A DNA stretch of 64,000 bases from Treponema sp. (lineage in GTDB: Bacteria; Spirochaetota; Spirochaetia; Treponematales; Treponemataceae), in assembly GCA_016288205.1 (NCBI GenBank), contig JAEEYO010000063.1, forward strand, positions 1 through 64,000, in the 5' to 3' direction. Below are positions 31,907 through 40,208 of the stretch, in pieces. The position numbers and the translations under genes were made by a program. The notes beneath the pieces are model-generated. The model saw nothing but the letters and a program-made list of their open reading frames with translations, ran no database searches and was not told the DNA's origin. The stretch's first letter is position 1. Each line of letters starts with the position of its first letter.

Positions 31907-31935
31907 AGGATATAGCATTTTTTTGTTAGGGTCAA
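31907..31935 (-). promoter_or_regulatory. Promoter of acidic lipoprotein gene (near-leaderless)
   Basis: Minus-strand TTGACC (31935-31930), a 17-base spacer and TATCCT (31912-31907) end eight bases before the ATG. No ribosome site is seen. Confidence 0.45.
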
Positions 31936-31964
31936 GTAGGATTTTGGAGGATGAAAAATCAGTG

Positions 31965-33338
31965 TCAGGACATTTTTTCTTCAAGCTGATTTTTGTCCCT
32001 GGTGATGTTCTTGAGCCATGTCTTTCGGAAGTAGTGCACAATCACAATTGGCATTTTCTCAAACTCATCAAGGTAGAGTACGAAATAGACCCAGACCGGG
32101 GAGAGTTTGAAAACGAAAGCGGCGAGCAATCCCAGGGGAAGAGACACGAGCCACATGCTGATTGCGTCAGTGATGAATCCGAACTTTGAGTCTCCTCCAG
32201 CACGGAAGATTCCGCAGATGAGACCTGTGTTTACCGCGCATCCGATAATTGAATACGAGTTGATCAGGAGAAGGAGAGTCCGGTAGCGGGATGCCGTTTC
32301 GTTCAGGTCCGCAATCATCGGCAGGACTGGATTCAGACAGAGGACCAAAATCGCACCGAAGATACCTGTCGCCAAAGTTACTTTCGCAAGCCGGGATGAA
32401 TTTCTTTCGGCCACATCCAGATTTCCGGCTCCCATGTATTTTCCGAGGACAATGGCTCCTCCGTAGGCAGTTCCGAATACGAGCACGGTTCCCAGTCTGC
32501 GCACGACGTTCACTACAGAATCTGCGGCAACTATGTCTTCGCCGAGCCGACCAAGAATCACCGAGTACATGGAAAATGCGAGTCCCCAAACAAGCTCGTT
32601 TCCGACAGCCGGCAGGGAATATTTGAAGAAGTCTTTCGTAAGGAGCGGATTTTTTCTGAAAACAAGGTGAAGGCCGATTCCGAATTTTTTCTGCAGGATT
32701 CCGTAGATTATGCAGATCTGCATTTCGATGAATCTTGCGATGGACGTTGCGATTCCGACTCCGACAATTCCCATCTTCGGAAAACCGAGCCATCCGTACA
32801 AGAAGCATCCGTTGAGGATTACGTTGGTGCCCAGGGAAACGAAGGTCAGCACGGTGACGAAAAGGACTTTTTCAACGCTCTTGAACGCGGCATGGAAAAT
32901 CTGGGAGACGGACATAAATAGGAAGGAAAAACTTACCGCCCGCAGATAGGAGGCTCCGACTCTTATCATGTTCGGGTCATCGGTAAAAAAGCGCATTATC
33001 TGTGAGGGGATGAAAAATGAAGCAAATGCGACTACGAGACCAACGGATGCGGAAATCCTGAATGCTATGCCGGAGAGTGTCTGTATTGAAACTATGTCCT
33101 GCTTTCCCCAATACTGTGCCGCGAGCATGACGAGTCCTGAGGAGAGGCCTGTCGTTACCATGAAAAGAATGAATGTCACCTGGTTTGCGAGGGATGATGA
33201 TGCGATGGCCGTCTGACCTACAGATCCGAGCATGAAAATGTCCACGGAATTTACGAGGGCGGAGATGAGATTTTGAAGTGCAAGCGGGCCTACGACAAAC
33301 AGGAGGGATTTATAAAAAGATTTTGATTCGCTATTCAT
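31965..33338 (-). CDS. MATE family efflux transporter
   Basis: The 457-residue protein has about 12 membrane spans and the MATE pattern: PLALQNLISALVNSVDIFMLGSVGQTAIAS at the N terminus and a duplicated half near 235 (SLPAVGNELVWGLAFSMYSVILGRLGEDIVAADSV). MATE proteins export drugs or metabolites in exchange for Na+ or H+. Substrate unknown. A TATAAA lies nine bases before the ATG with no ribosome site, so this mRNA may also have almost no leader. Confidence 0.92.
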   Translation of the reverse strand: MNSESKSFYKSLLFVVGPLALQNLISALVNSVDIFMLGSVGQTAIASSSLANQVTFILFMVTTGLSSGLVMLAAQYWGKQDIVSIQTLSGIAFRISASVGLVVAFASFFIPSQIMRFFTDDPNMIRVGASYLRAVSFSFLFMSVSQIFHAAFKSVEKVLFVTVLTFVSLGTNVILNGCFLYGWLGFPKMGIVGVGIATSIARFIEMQICIIYGILQKKFGIGLHLVFRKNPLLTKDFFKYSLPAVGNELVWGLAFSMYSVILGRLGEDIVAADSVVNVVRRLGTVLVFGTAYGGAIVLGKYMGAGNLDVAERNSSRLAKVTLATGIFGAILVLCLNPVLPMIADLNETASRYRTLLLLINSYSIIGCAVNTGLICGIFRAGGDSKFGFITDAISMWLVSLPLGLLAAFVFKLSPVWVYFVLYLDEFEKMPIVIVHYFRKTWLKNITRDKNQLEEKMS

Positions 33339-33433
33339 TACGTGGAGTTTATAGGTTTATGATTAATTTATCAAGAGGAAAAAGGTGGAAAAAATCCGGC
33401 CGGAAATTTTTTTCAAATTTTTTCACTTTTTAC

Positions 33434-33462
33434 TTGACGATAGACGAAACCCGCACTATATT
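33434..33462 (+). promoter_or_regulatory. Promoter of sigma factor gene
   Basis: TTGACG (33434-33439) and TATATT (33457-33462) are 17 bases apart. The leader is about 205 bases to the ATG at 33676. I see no known riboswitch in it. The rest of the 33339-33675 gap holds no gene. Confidence 0.6.
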
Positions 33463-33675
33463 TTATAATGTGAGTGTATTGACTGTAAAAATCCGCATGG
33501 CGCCAAAAATCTGCTTAAACCAAATCAAAAGGTAATTCTGGGAATTGTCGTCTCGAAAAATTCATGTCCAATGATTTTTCCGAGTTTTCCATTTGCAATT
33601 GTTTTTTCTCTTTTCCAAATGTCCCCGGCGGGATTCCGTGGGCATCTGGCTGTTTTGACCTGGGGAGGTCTGTCT

Positions 33676-34470
33676 ATGAGCAAAAAAACTGTCTTCGCTT
33701 CACAAAAGCTTCTTGATGTTGATCAGGAGTATGATCTTGCCGTGCGTGCTATGGACGGAGATCTTGAGGCGAGAAATCTTCTGGTGGAAATGAATCTTCG
33801 TTATGCAAAAAAAATCGCCGGGAAATACAGGAACAAAAAGACGAACTTTGAGGAGCTGTTTTCCGCCGCATGTTTCGGACTTCTTGTTGCGTCAGTCTAT
33901 TACAGACCGAACATGGAGACCCGCTTTGTTGTGTATGCGTCGAGGGCGATTACACAGGCCGTAATCAAGGAGATGAGCTTATACTGTCATTCGGTGAGTA
34001 TGAGTCAGGAGGACAAAAAGATTGTGAAGATGCTGAATCAGGAATTGGAAAAATGTCCTGAATCTAAAATCAACGGGGTCATAGAAAATTTTATCCGGCA
34101 GAATGATTGGGACGAAGAGCGCGTGAGAAAACTGCACAAGGCTGGATGCACTTCCGTCCTGTCGATAGATTCTGGCCTTGAGGATTCCGAGGACGACGGC
34201 TGGGTTAAGGACACGACTCTGATTTCGCCTGAGGATCTTGCCGAGCGGAACATGGATTTTGAGCTGGTTCTGAAAGAAATAAACCGGCTTCCGAAAAAAG
34301 ATGACCGCAGGATAATGTCCATGCTTTATGGGCTGAACGGTTACAGACAGATGAGCGGTACGGAGATCGGCGAGATATTTGGAAAGACTAAGGCATGGGT
34401 TTCACAGGTAAAGGCTAAGTGTCTTGCATATATAAGGAAAGAAATCGGCGAGGAAGATTGTGCGGCGTGA
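33676..34470 (+). CDS. Sigma-70 family RNA polymerase sigma factor
   Basis: The 264-residue protein has sigma region 2 (NLRYAKKIAGKYRNKKTNFEELFSAACFGLL, YASRAITQAVIKEM), an intermediate region 3, and region 4 with a helix-turn-helix (MSGTEIGEIFGKTKAWVSQVKAKCLAYI). It is an alternative, not a primary, sigma by size. ATG 33676 follows GGGGAGG; an upstream frame start at 33571 has no ribosome site and adds a non-homologous tail. No anti-sigma gene is adjacent, so its regulon and control are unknown. Confidence 0.88.
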   Translation: MSKKTVFASQKLLDVDQEYDLAVRAMDGDLEARNLLVEMNLRYAKKIAGKYRNKKTNFEELFSAACFGLLVASVYYRPNMETRFVVYASRAITQAVIKEMSLYCHSVSMSQEDKKIVKMLNQELEKCPESKINGVIENFIRQNDWDEERVRKLHKAGCTSVLSIDSGLEDSEDDGWVKDTTLISPEDLAERNMDFELVLKEINRLPKKDDRRIMSMLYGLNGYRQMSGTEIGEIFGKTKAWVSQVKAKCLAYIRKEIGEEDCAA

Positions 34471-34505
34471 GTTCTGAATCAGCCAGTGCCCTTGATTTGG
34501 GGGGC

Positions 34506-34535
34506 TTGACAAAGGACACGGATAAATGCTAAATT
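34506..34535 (+). promoter_or_regulatory. Promoter of the alanine symporter gene
   Basis: TTGACA (34506-34511) and TAAATT (34530-34535) are 18 bases apart. An apparent ATG at 34526 lies inside the promoter and cannot be the start of this transcript. Confidence 0.55.
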
Positions 34536-34555
34536 TCAAAAACTTACTATGCGAG

Positions 34556-34588
34556 GACGCAGTGACGGGGGTTGCTGCGTCTTTTTTT
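34556..34588 (+). terminator. Leader terminator before the alanine symporter
   Basis: GACGCAG (34556-34562) pairs with CTGCGTC and is followed by seven T. It lies between the promoter and the GTG start at 34613, so transcripts must read through it. Confidence 0.7.
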
Positions 34589-34612
34589 GTTAAAAAACAG
34601 GAGGATGCCGAG

Positions 34613-36085
34613 GTGAAAGAATTTACAGAGGCTGTTACAAATGTGAACAATGCCGTTAACGGTGTTGTGTGGGGTACATTTGGTATTGCACTTCTGCTCA
34701 TAGCAGGAATTGTGATGACCATTGTCAACAAGGGGTTCCAGTTTACCCATTTCGCTCACTGGATGAAGCGGACCATAGGTGCGATTTTCAAGGATCGTCA
34801 CGTTACTGCGCATACCGAAAAAGAGAACAAGGCAATTTCCCAGTTCCAGAGTCTCTGTACGGCTATGGCTGCTACAATCGGTACTGGAAACATTGTCGGT
34901 GTTGCGACCGCCATCATTCTTGGTGGACCCGGCGCAATCTTCTGGATGTGGATTATGGCAATCTTCGGAATGATGACGAACTATTCTGAGAACGTGCTTG
35001 GAATCTACTACCGAAGGAAGGGAAAGAGCGGTGAATGGCGCGGCGGTGCGATGTACTACCTCAAGGATGGTCTTGGCGGATACAAGGGCATGAAGTGGGT
35101 TGGAATTGTTCTCGCGGTTCTTTTCAGCATCTTCTGTCTTCTGGCAAGTTTCGGAATCGGTAACATGGGACAGGTGAACTCAATTGCCGGAAACATGGAG
35201 AGCGCGTTCAGCATTCCTCCTTATGTGACGGGAATCGCACTTGTAATTCTCGGTGCCCTGATAATTCTTGGCGGATTGAAAAGGGTCGCATCAATTGCGG
35301 AGAAACTGGTTCCTTTCATGGCGATTCTCTATATAATCGGTGCTCTCGTGGTGATTTTCGTTCATGTCACAAATGTTCCGGCTGTGTTTGTCGCAATCTT
35401 CAGGGGTGCGTTCTGCTTTAAGGCCGGGGCTGCTGGTGCCGTGGGATACGGATTGCAAAAGGCCATCACCTGGGGATTCAAGCGAGGAGCTTTCTCCAAT
35501 GAGGCGGGTCTCGGTTCTTCCGTCATGGTTCACTCAAGCTCAAACGTAAAGGAGCCTGTGCGTCAGGGAATGTGGGGAATCTTCGAGGTCTTTGTTGATA
35601 CAATCATCGTTTGTACTCTTACGGCTCTCGTTGTCCTTTCTTCCGGACTTGTTGATTTGGAAACCGGAAAAGTGATTTCAGAAAATGCGGGCGCAAGCTT
35701 GGTCGGTGAGGCTTTCGGTACTGTCTTCGGAGGATTGGGAGGAAAGTTCATCGCCATCGCAATCCTGCTGTTTGCGTTCTCAACCGTGCTCGGATGGAGC
35801 CACTATGGAACCACCGCATGGCAGTATCTCTTTGGTGAGAAAACACAGGTTCTTTATAAGGTCATCTTCGTTGTGATGATTTACTTCGGATGTACGATGA
35901 GCCTCAATTTGGCTTGGGATCTGTCTGACACATTCAACGGCCTTATGATGATTCCGAACCTTATCGGCGTTCTGGCGCTTTGTCCGCTCGTGTCGCGCAT
36001 TACAAAAAATTACGTTGACCGTGAGCTTAAGGGAAAAGATGTGGAGCCTATGCTTTCTGTGTTTGATAAAAAAGATAAGAAGTAA
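34613..36085 (+). CDS. Sodium:alanine/glycine symporter (AGCS family)
   Basis: The 490-residue membrane protein matches AGCS carriers: AATIGTGNIVGVATAIILGGPGAIFWMW, GGAMYYLKDGLG, FKRGAFSNEAGLGSSVMVHS. It imports alanine or glycine with Na+. The GTG start at 34613 is chosen because CAGGAGG lies seven bases ahead; the longer frame from ATG 34526 runs through the promoter and a terminator hairpin and adds a non-homologous N terminus. Confidence 0.9.
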   Translation: MKEFTEAVTNVNNAVNGVVWGTFGIALLLIAGIVMTIVNKGFQFTHFAHWMKRTIGAIFKDRHVTAHTEKENKAISQFQSLCTAMAATIGTGNIVGVATAIILGGPGAIFWMWIMAIFGMMTNYSENVLGIYYRRKGKSGEWRGGAMYYLKDGLGGYKGMKWVGIVLAVLFSIFCLLASFGIGNMGQVNSIAGNMESAFSIPPYVTGIALVILGALIILGGLKRVASIAEKLVPFMAILYIIGALVVIFVHVTNVPAVFVAIFRGAFCFKAGAAGAVGYGLQKAITWGFKRGAFSNEAGLGSSVMVHSSSNVKEPVRQGMWGIFEVFVDTIIVCTLTALVVLSSGLVDLETGKVISENAGASLVGEAFGTVFGGLGGKFIAIAILLFAFSTVLGWSHYGTTAWQYLFGEKTQVLYKVIFVVMIYFGCTMSLNLAWDLSDTFNGLMMIPNLIGVLALCPLVSRITKNYVDRELKGKDVEPMLSVFDKKDKK

Positions 36086-36122
36086 TAAGGCGCTATCTGA
36101 GATTTGATTTTTCATAAGAAAT

Positions 36123-36162
36123 CCGGCCGGTCAATGCGTTTGTGTTGGCCGGTCTTTTTTTT
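36123..36162 (+). terminator. Terminator of the alanine symporter gene
   Basis: CCGGCC pairs with GGCCGG across an 18-base loop, followed by TCTTTTTTTT. Confidence 0.75.
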
Positions 36163-36182
36163 AAAAAAATAATGAAAATTTA

Positions 36183-36211
36183 TTGACAAAACTTTTGTAA
36201 TTTTGTATAAA
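36183..36211 (+). promoter_or_regulatory. Promoter upstream of amtB
   Basis: TTGACA (36183-36188), 17 bases, TATAAA (36206-36211): one of the strongest promoters in the window. Confidence 0.7.
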
Positions 36212-36227
36212 TATACTAGAATCATCA

Positions 36228-36287
36228 AGGGCGATGTGAAGGCTTCTTTTTTCGCGAGGGAAGAGGAGAGTTCACGTCGCCTTTTTT
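36228..36287 (+). terminator. First leader hairpin-terminator of amtB, or end of a short RNA
   Basis: GGGCGATGTGAA (36229-36240) pairs with TTCACGTCGCC (36271-36281), followed by six T. An inner CTTC/GAAG hairpin lies in the loop. Starting from the promoter just upstream this gives an RNA of about 70 nt. Confidence 0.65.
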
Positions 36288-36316
36288 GTTTGGTTCAAAC
36301 TTTTTTTTACACGAAG

Positions 36317-36364
36317 GCGTGTGTCAGTGTCCTTGTCGGGATTTCTGGCGCACGCTTTTTTTAT
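36317..36364 (+). terminator. Second leader hairpin-terminator of amtB
   Basis: GCGTGTGTCAG pairs over 11 bases (two G-U pairs) with CTGGCGCACGC and is followed by seven T. It lies 40 bases before the amtB start. Confidence 0.65.
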
Positions 36365-36405
36365 TCTTGAATGACTAAAAATGTCCAAAGAGTAGGAGGT
36401 ACGAA

Positions 36406-38178
36406 ATGGATGTGACTAAAGTTGTTGAGGCCCTGAATGCGGATATTTGGGGAGTCTGGTTCCTGGCGGGCGCGGCGCTCGTCTTCTGGATGCAGGCGGG
36501 ATTTGCCATGGTTGAGGCGGGATTTACCCGTGCAAAAAACACAGGCAATATCATTATGAAAAACCTGATGGACTTCTGCATCGGAACCGTGATGTGGTTC
36601 ATTATCGGTGCGTCCTTCATGCTTTCATATACGGATCCGGTTACAGGAGAGGTGAGCAAGGGTATCTGGAGCTTCCTTGGTAAACCGGGATTCTCTGTTT
36701 TCACACAGTATGCCACTTTTGACTTTTCCGGCTTTGTGTTCAACCTGGTATTCTGCGCTACAACAGCGACGATTGTTTCAGGTGCAATGGCCGAGAGAAC
36801 AAAGTTCAGCACATATTGTGTTTACTCGGCGATCATCTCTGGAATCATTTACCCGATTGAGGCCCACTGGACATGGGGCGGCGGATTCCTCGCAGAATGG
36901 GGATTCCATGATTACGCTGGTTCCGCATGTATCCACATGGTCGGTGGTATCTGTGCTCTGATTGGTGCCGCTATGCTTGGTCCTCGTCTGGGCAAGTTCA
37001 CAAAAGATAAGAAAGGCAAGGTAACTGGAGTCCACGGTTTCCCCGGACACAACATTGCCATGGGCGCACTCGGTGTGTTCATCCTTTGGTTGGGTTGGTA
37101 CGGATTCAACGGTGCCGCTGCCACAGACATTCCGACACTCGGCTCCGTGTTCCTTACGACTACGGTTGCTCCTGCTGTTGCTACTGTCGTTGCCATGTTG
37201 TTCACTTGGATTAAATATGGTAAGCCTGATGTTTCAATGTGCTTGAACGCATCGCTTGCGGGTCTGGTTGCAATTACCGCTCCTTGTGATGTTACCGACT
37301 GTGCCGGTGCCGCAATCATCGGTGTGGTGGCAGGTCTCTTGGTAATCTTCGGAGTATGGCTTCTTGATTACAAGCTGCACGTTGATGACCCGGTTGGTGC
37401 CGTTGCGGTTCACATGATGAACGGTATCTGGGGTACGATCGCGGTTGGTCTTTTCGCCACAGCATCCGCTCCTGGATTTGAGCTTGCAGGAATCACCGAG
37501 GGTGTCTTCTACGGCGGTGGATTCGCTCAGCTTGGAAAACAGCTCGGCGGTATGGGAATCATAATCGCATGGACTGTCATAACAATTACGATTACATTTA
37601 TCATCCTGAAAAAGACAATCGGTCTGCGTGTTTCTGCTGAGGAAGAAATCGTCGGTCTTGACAAGCTTGAGCACGGACTTGATTCAAGCTACGCTGGATT
37701 TGCCATGCAGTATACAGAGGAAGAGGTGGAGGAGGCGATTGTCGCTGGTGTCGCCCTGCCCGAGTCGGAGACGATTCCCGTCAAGATTGCTCCTGAGATC
37801 AAGGCATCCTCAAAGAATGTCACGGCACACAAGGTTGTCATCGTAACAAGACAGAACAAGTTCGAGACCCTGAAAAACGCAATGAACGACATCGGAGTTA
37901 CGGGTATGACTGTAATCAACGCGATGGGTTGCGGAATGCAGAAGGGTAAGGACGAGTATTACCGCGGTGCTCCAGTCAAGACGGTCAACCTGCTTCCAAA
38001 GGTCAAGGTCGAAATCGTCGTTGCGAAGGTTCCGGTGCAGACTGTAATCGACACGGCGAAAAAGGCCCTTTACACAGGACACTACGGAGACGGAAAGATT
38101 TTCGTATATCCTGTTGAGGAAGTTGTCAAGGTCCGCACAGGTGAGTCCGGCTACGACGCTCTGCAGGATGAAGAGTAA
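36406..38178 (+). CDS. Ammonium transporter fused to a PII (GlnK) domain
   Basis: The 590-residue protein has an Amt/Rh channel at about 1-405 (GFAMVEAGFTRAKNTGNIIMKN, HMVGGICALIGAAMLGPR, HNIAMGALGVFILWLGWYGFN) and a linker. A complete PII domain runs from about 473 to 580: HKVVIVTRQNKFETLKNAM, MGCGMQKGKDEYYRG with the T-loop tyrosines Y518/Y519, and GDGKIFVYPVEEVVKVRTGE. In most bacteria GlnK is a separate protein that plugs AmtB when nitrogen is plentiful; here the regulator is tethered. AGGAGGT precedes ATG 36406. The gene follows two leader terminators. Confidence 0.93.
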   Translation: MDVTKVVEALNADIWGVWFLAGAALVFWMQAGFAMVEAGFTRAKNTGNIIMKNLMDFCIGTVMWFIIGASFMLSYTDPVTGEVSKGIWSFLGKPGFSVFTQYATFDFSGFVFNLVFCATTATIVSGAMAERTKFSTYCVYSAIISGIIYPIEAHWTWGGGFLAEWGFHDYAGSACIHMVGGICALIGAAMLGPRLGKFTKDKKGKVTGVHGFPGHNIAMGALGVFILWLGWYGFNGAAATDIPTLGSVFLTTTVAPAVATVVAMLFTWIKYGKPDVSMCLNASLAGLVAITAPCDVTDCAGAAIIGVVAGLLVIFGVWLLDYKLHVDDPVGAVAVHMMNGIWGTIAVGLFATASAPGFELAGITEGVFYGGGFAQLGKQLGGMGIIIAWTVITITITFIILKKTIGLRVSAEEEIVGLDKLEHGLDSSYAGFAMQYTEEEVEEAIVAGVALPESETIPVKIAPEIKASSKNVTAHKVVIVTRQNKFETLKNAMNDIGVTGMTVINAMGCGMQKGKDEYYRGAPVKTVNLLPKVKVEIVVAKVPVQTVIDTAKKALYTGHYGDGKIFVYPVEEVVKVRTGESGYDALQDEE

Positions 38179-38207
38179 TTCTTTACTTGCATGAATTGAT
38201 TTGAATA

Positions 38208-38245
38208 AATCCCATCTTGTCACTTGGCAGGGTGGGATTTTTTTT
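38208..38245 (+). terminator. amtB terminator
   Basis: AATCCCATC pairs with GGTGGGATT, followed by T8. Confidence 0.75.
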
Positions 38246-38293
38246 ATGTGGAAAGTGCGTGGTCCGCATCGTGAAATTTGATTACAAACCCTA

Positions 38294-38322
38294 TTGACAA
38301 AAAAACGAATTTGCTTTAAATT
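38294..38322 (+). promoter_or_regulatory. Promoter of the Fur/Zur-type gene
   Basis: TTGACA (38294-38299), 17 bases, TAAATT (38317-38322). The -10 box ends six bases before the ATG at 38329, predicting a leaderless transcript. Confidence 0.65.
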
Positions 38323-38337
38323 GCAACTATGTTGCAA
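38321..38337. promoter_or_regulatory. Inverted-repeat operator over the Fur/Zur start codon
   Basis: TTGCAAC-TAT-GTTGCAA is a perfect 7-bp inverted repeat overlapping the -10 box, predicted start site and start codon. It is well placed for autorepression by the encoded regulator. Confidence 0.55.
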
Positions 38338-38742
38338 AAATCATATCACACTAAAACAACGGATTTAATTTCTCAGTTTATTCAGACGAAAATGGACTGC
38401 GGTTTTACTGCGGGAGAGCTTTCTGAGTTTTTGTCATCCCACGGTGTGAGCGTGAACAAAACGACGGTTTACAGAAATCTGGACAAGATGACGGAAAACG
38501 GCCGTCTTATGAAACACAAGTCTTTGATTGCGGACGGTTTTGTCTATCAGGCGGCGGAGGAAGAAAATCACTGTGCCGAGCATATCCATTTCCAGTGCTG
38601 CAAATGCGGCTCCGTAATCCACCTTTCGGACGAAAAGACATCGGAGTATTTGAAATCAATTTCAGAGGATTTGGGACTGCAAATCAATCTGAATCTGTCC
38701 TCGCTGAACGGGATTTGCCAGAAATGTCGGACGCAAAAGTAA
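38329..38742 (+). CDS. Fur-family metalloregulator (probably Zur)
   Basis: The 137-residue protein has the Fur winged helix (TAGELSEFLSSHGVSVNKTTVYRNLDKMTENG, residues 25-57) and the metal/dimerisation domain with HCAEHIHFQCCKCGSVIHL and a C-terminal CQKC, the structural zinc-site cysteines. The following genes (G3E GTPase, ZnuA/ZinT) make zinc the likely signal. It probably represses the cluster when zinc is sufficient. Fur and PerR are alternatives, but the neighbourhood favours Zur. Confidence 0.85.
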   Translation: MLQKSYHTKTTDLISQFIQTKMDCGFTAGELSEFLSSHGVSVNKTTVYRNLDKMTENGRLMKHKSLIADGFVYQAAEEENHCAEHIHFQCCKCGSVIHLSDEKTSEYLKSISEDLGLQINLNLSSLNGICQKCRTQK

Positions 38743-39041
38743 GAAAAATCAGGAACCTGCTTTCGGTTCTTCTTATCATCTTCACAGTCTCCACGCTTTT
38801 TTATACGGCCGATGAAATGCACCATGTCTGCTCGCATGAGGGTTCGTCGCACGAGGACTGCCCGATCTGCCGCGTGATTCAAATTTCCGTGCAGAGTTTA
38901 AATCTTTTGACTTTTGCGCTTGCGACCGTATTTATTGCCCTGAATTTTAAAAATGTAAAAAATCATAACGACTCAATAATTGTAAAGTCTGTTTTTAAGC
39001 CCAACACATTGATCTCACAAAAAATCCGCCTGAACGACTAG
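38724..39041 (+). CDS. Small His/Cys-containing membrane protein of the zinc cluster
   Basis: The 105-residue protein overlaps the end of the regulator gene by 19 bases, so it is translationally coupled. It has two predicted membrane spans (NLLSVLLIIFTVSTLFY and LNLLTFALATVFIALNF) flanking a loop with a metal-ligand pattern HHVCSHEGSSHEDCPIC. No family is recognised with certainty. The location and the ligand-rich loop suggest handling or sensing of zinc at the membrane. The start is inferred from the membrane segment; an upstream start at 38595 would lie inside the regulator gene. Confidence 0.65.
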   Translation: MSDAKVRKIRNLLSVLLIIFTVSTLFYTADEMHHVCSHEGSSHEDCPICRVIQISVQSLNLLTFALATVFIALNFKNVKNHNDSIIVKSVFKPNTLISQKIRLND

Positions 39042-39084
39042 ATTTTCTGTCTCACGAAAAAATAAATAGAAGACAGGAAATAAA

Positions 39085-40197
39085 ATGAAAAAGAAACCAG
39101 TTACTCTCATTACAGGATATTTGGGTTCCGGTAAGACGACCTTGCTGAACGAAATTCTGCGTCAGGAAAAAAGACGGGTCGCCCTTATTGTGAACGATAT
39201 GGGAAGCATTAACATAGACGCTTCTATTATAAAGAAGAATGGTTCCGCCGTGGCTCAGAGCGAGATGTACGAGATGCAGAACGGATGCATTTGCTGTACT
39301 TTGCGCGAGGAGTTCATCAGGCAGGTGGAGAAGATTTCAGAGATTGACTCAATAGAGACTGTTTTTGTCGAGGCATCGGGAATCAGTGACCCGGGGGCGA
39401 TCGCCGCGTCTTTCCTTGCTTTCGAGGATGACAATCCGGACACGAACGTCTATCTTTCAAACATCGTTACTGTCGTGGATGCGGACCGCATTTACCGCGA
39501 GTTTATGATCGACTTGCAGAATTACGATGAAAAGGACGAGAACAATCTTTCATCAAATGACATCACCACGCTGGTTGTGGACCAGATTGAATTCTGCAAC
39601 ACAATCATTTTGAACAAAACCGATTTGCTTGATGAGGGACAGATTGAGCAGGTGATAAAAATCATCCGCGACTTCCAGCCGAAAGCAGATATCATCAAGG
39701 CAAGTCATGGCAAGGTTGAGATTGACAAAATTATCTCGGACCAGAAGTTTGACTATGAGATGGTGGACTCCTCTTCGGCGATACAGAAGGCAATCAACTC
39801 TCTTTCTGATGAGAAAAGGGGCGAGACCGATGAGTACGGCATCTCAAGTTTTTCCTACGAATACAAGAAGCCCTTTGACGAGGAGAAATTCCTGGATTTC
39901 ATCAACGATGATTTTCCGAAGGAAGTTATCCGGGCGAAGGGATACATCTGGTTCAAGGGACGTCCGCAGGATGTTCTTTTGTTCGAGCAGGCGGGAAGAA
40001 ATTCATCCGTAATGCCCATCGCTTATTGGGTGGCCGCATTGGATGAGAAGACCCAAAAGGAGTGTCTTGCGGAGGACGAGGAGCTGAGAAACACATGGGA
40101 TTCTGAATACGGAGACAGGATGAATCAGATTGTGTTCATTGGAAAAAATTACGACAAGAAAAAAATCATTTCCAGATTGGAACAGTGTCTTGCTTAA
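39085..40197 (+). CDS. G3E-family GTPase (CobW/ZNG1-like zinc chaperone)
   Basis: The 370-residue GTPase has Walker A GYLGSGKTT (11-19), the metal motif GCICC (67-71, CxCC), Switch II-like EASGISDPG, NKTD at about 176-179, and a CobW C-terminal domain. Zur-regulated members act as zinc metallochaperones under zinc limitation, and the neighbours support this. The gene lies 43 bases after the small membrane protein and 11 bases before znuA, so all are probably one operon. Confidence 0.88.
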   Translation: MKKKPVTLITGYLGSGKTTLLNEILRQEKRRVALIVNDMGSINIDASIIKKNGSAVAQSEMYEMQNGCICCTLREEFIRQVEKISEIDSIETVFVEASGISDPGAIAASFLAFEDDNPDTNVYLSNIVTVVDADRIYREFMIDLQNYDEKDENNLSSNDITTLVVDQIEFCNTIILNKTDLLDEGQIEQVIKIIRDFQPKADIIKASHGKVEIDKIISDQKFDYEMVDSSSAIQKAINSLSDEKRGETDEYGISSFSYEYKKPFDEEKFLDFINDDFPKEVIRAKGYIWFKGRPQDVLLFEQAGRNSSVMPIAYWVAALDEKTQKECLAEDEELRNTWDSEYGDRMNQIVFIGKNYDKKKIISRLEQCLA

Positions 40198-40208
40198 TGG
40201 AGGAAAAA

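Noticed and set aside
34526..34612. N-terminal extension of the alanine symporter from ATG 34526
   Set aside because: It lies within the promoter and a terminator hairpin and has no ribosome site; GTG 34613 has one.
36228..36364. Glutamine or other known riboswitch before amtB
   Set aside because: I could not match any known aptamer core; only hairpin-terminators are visible.
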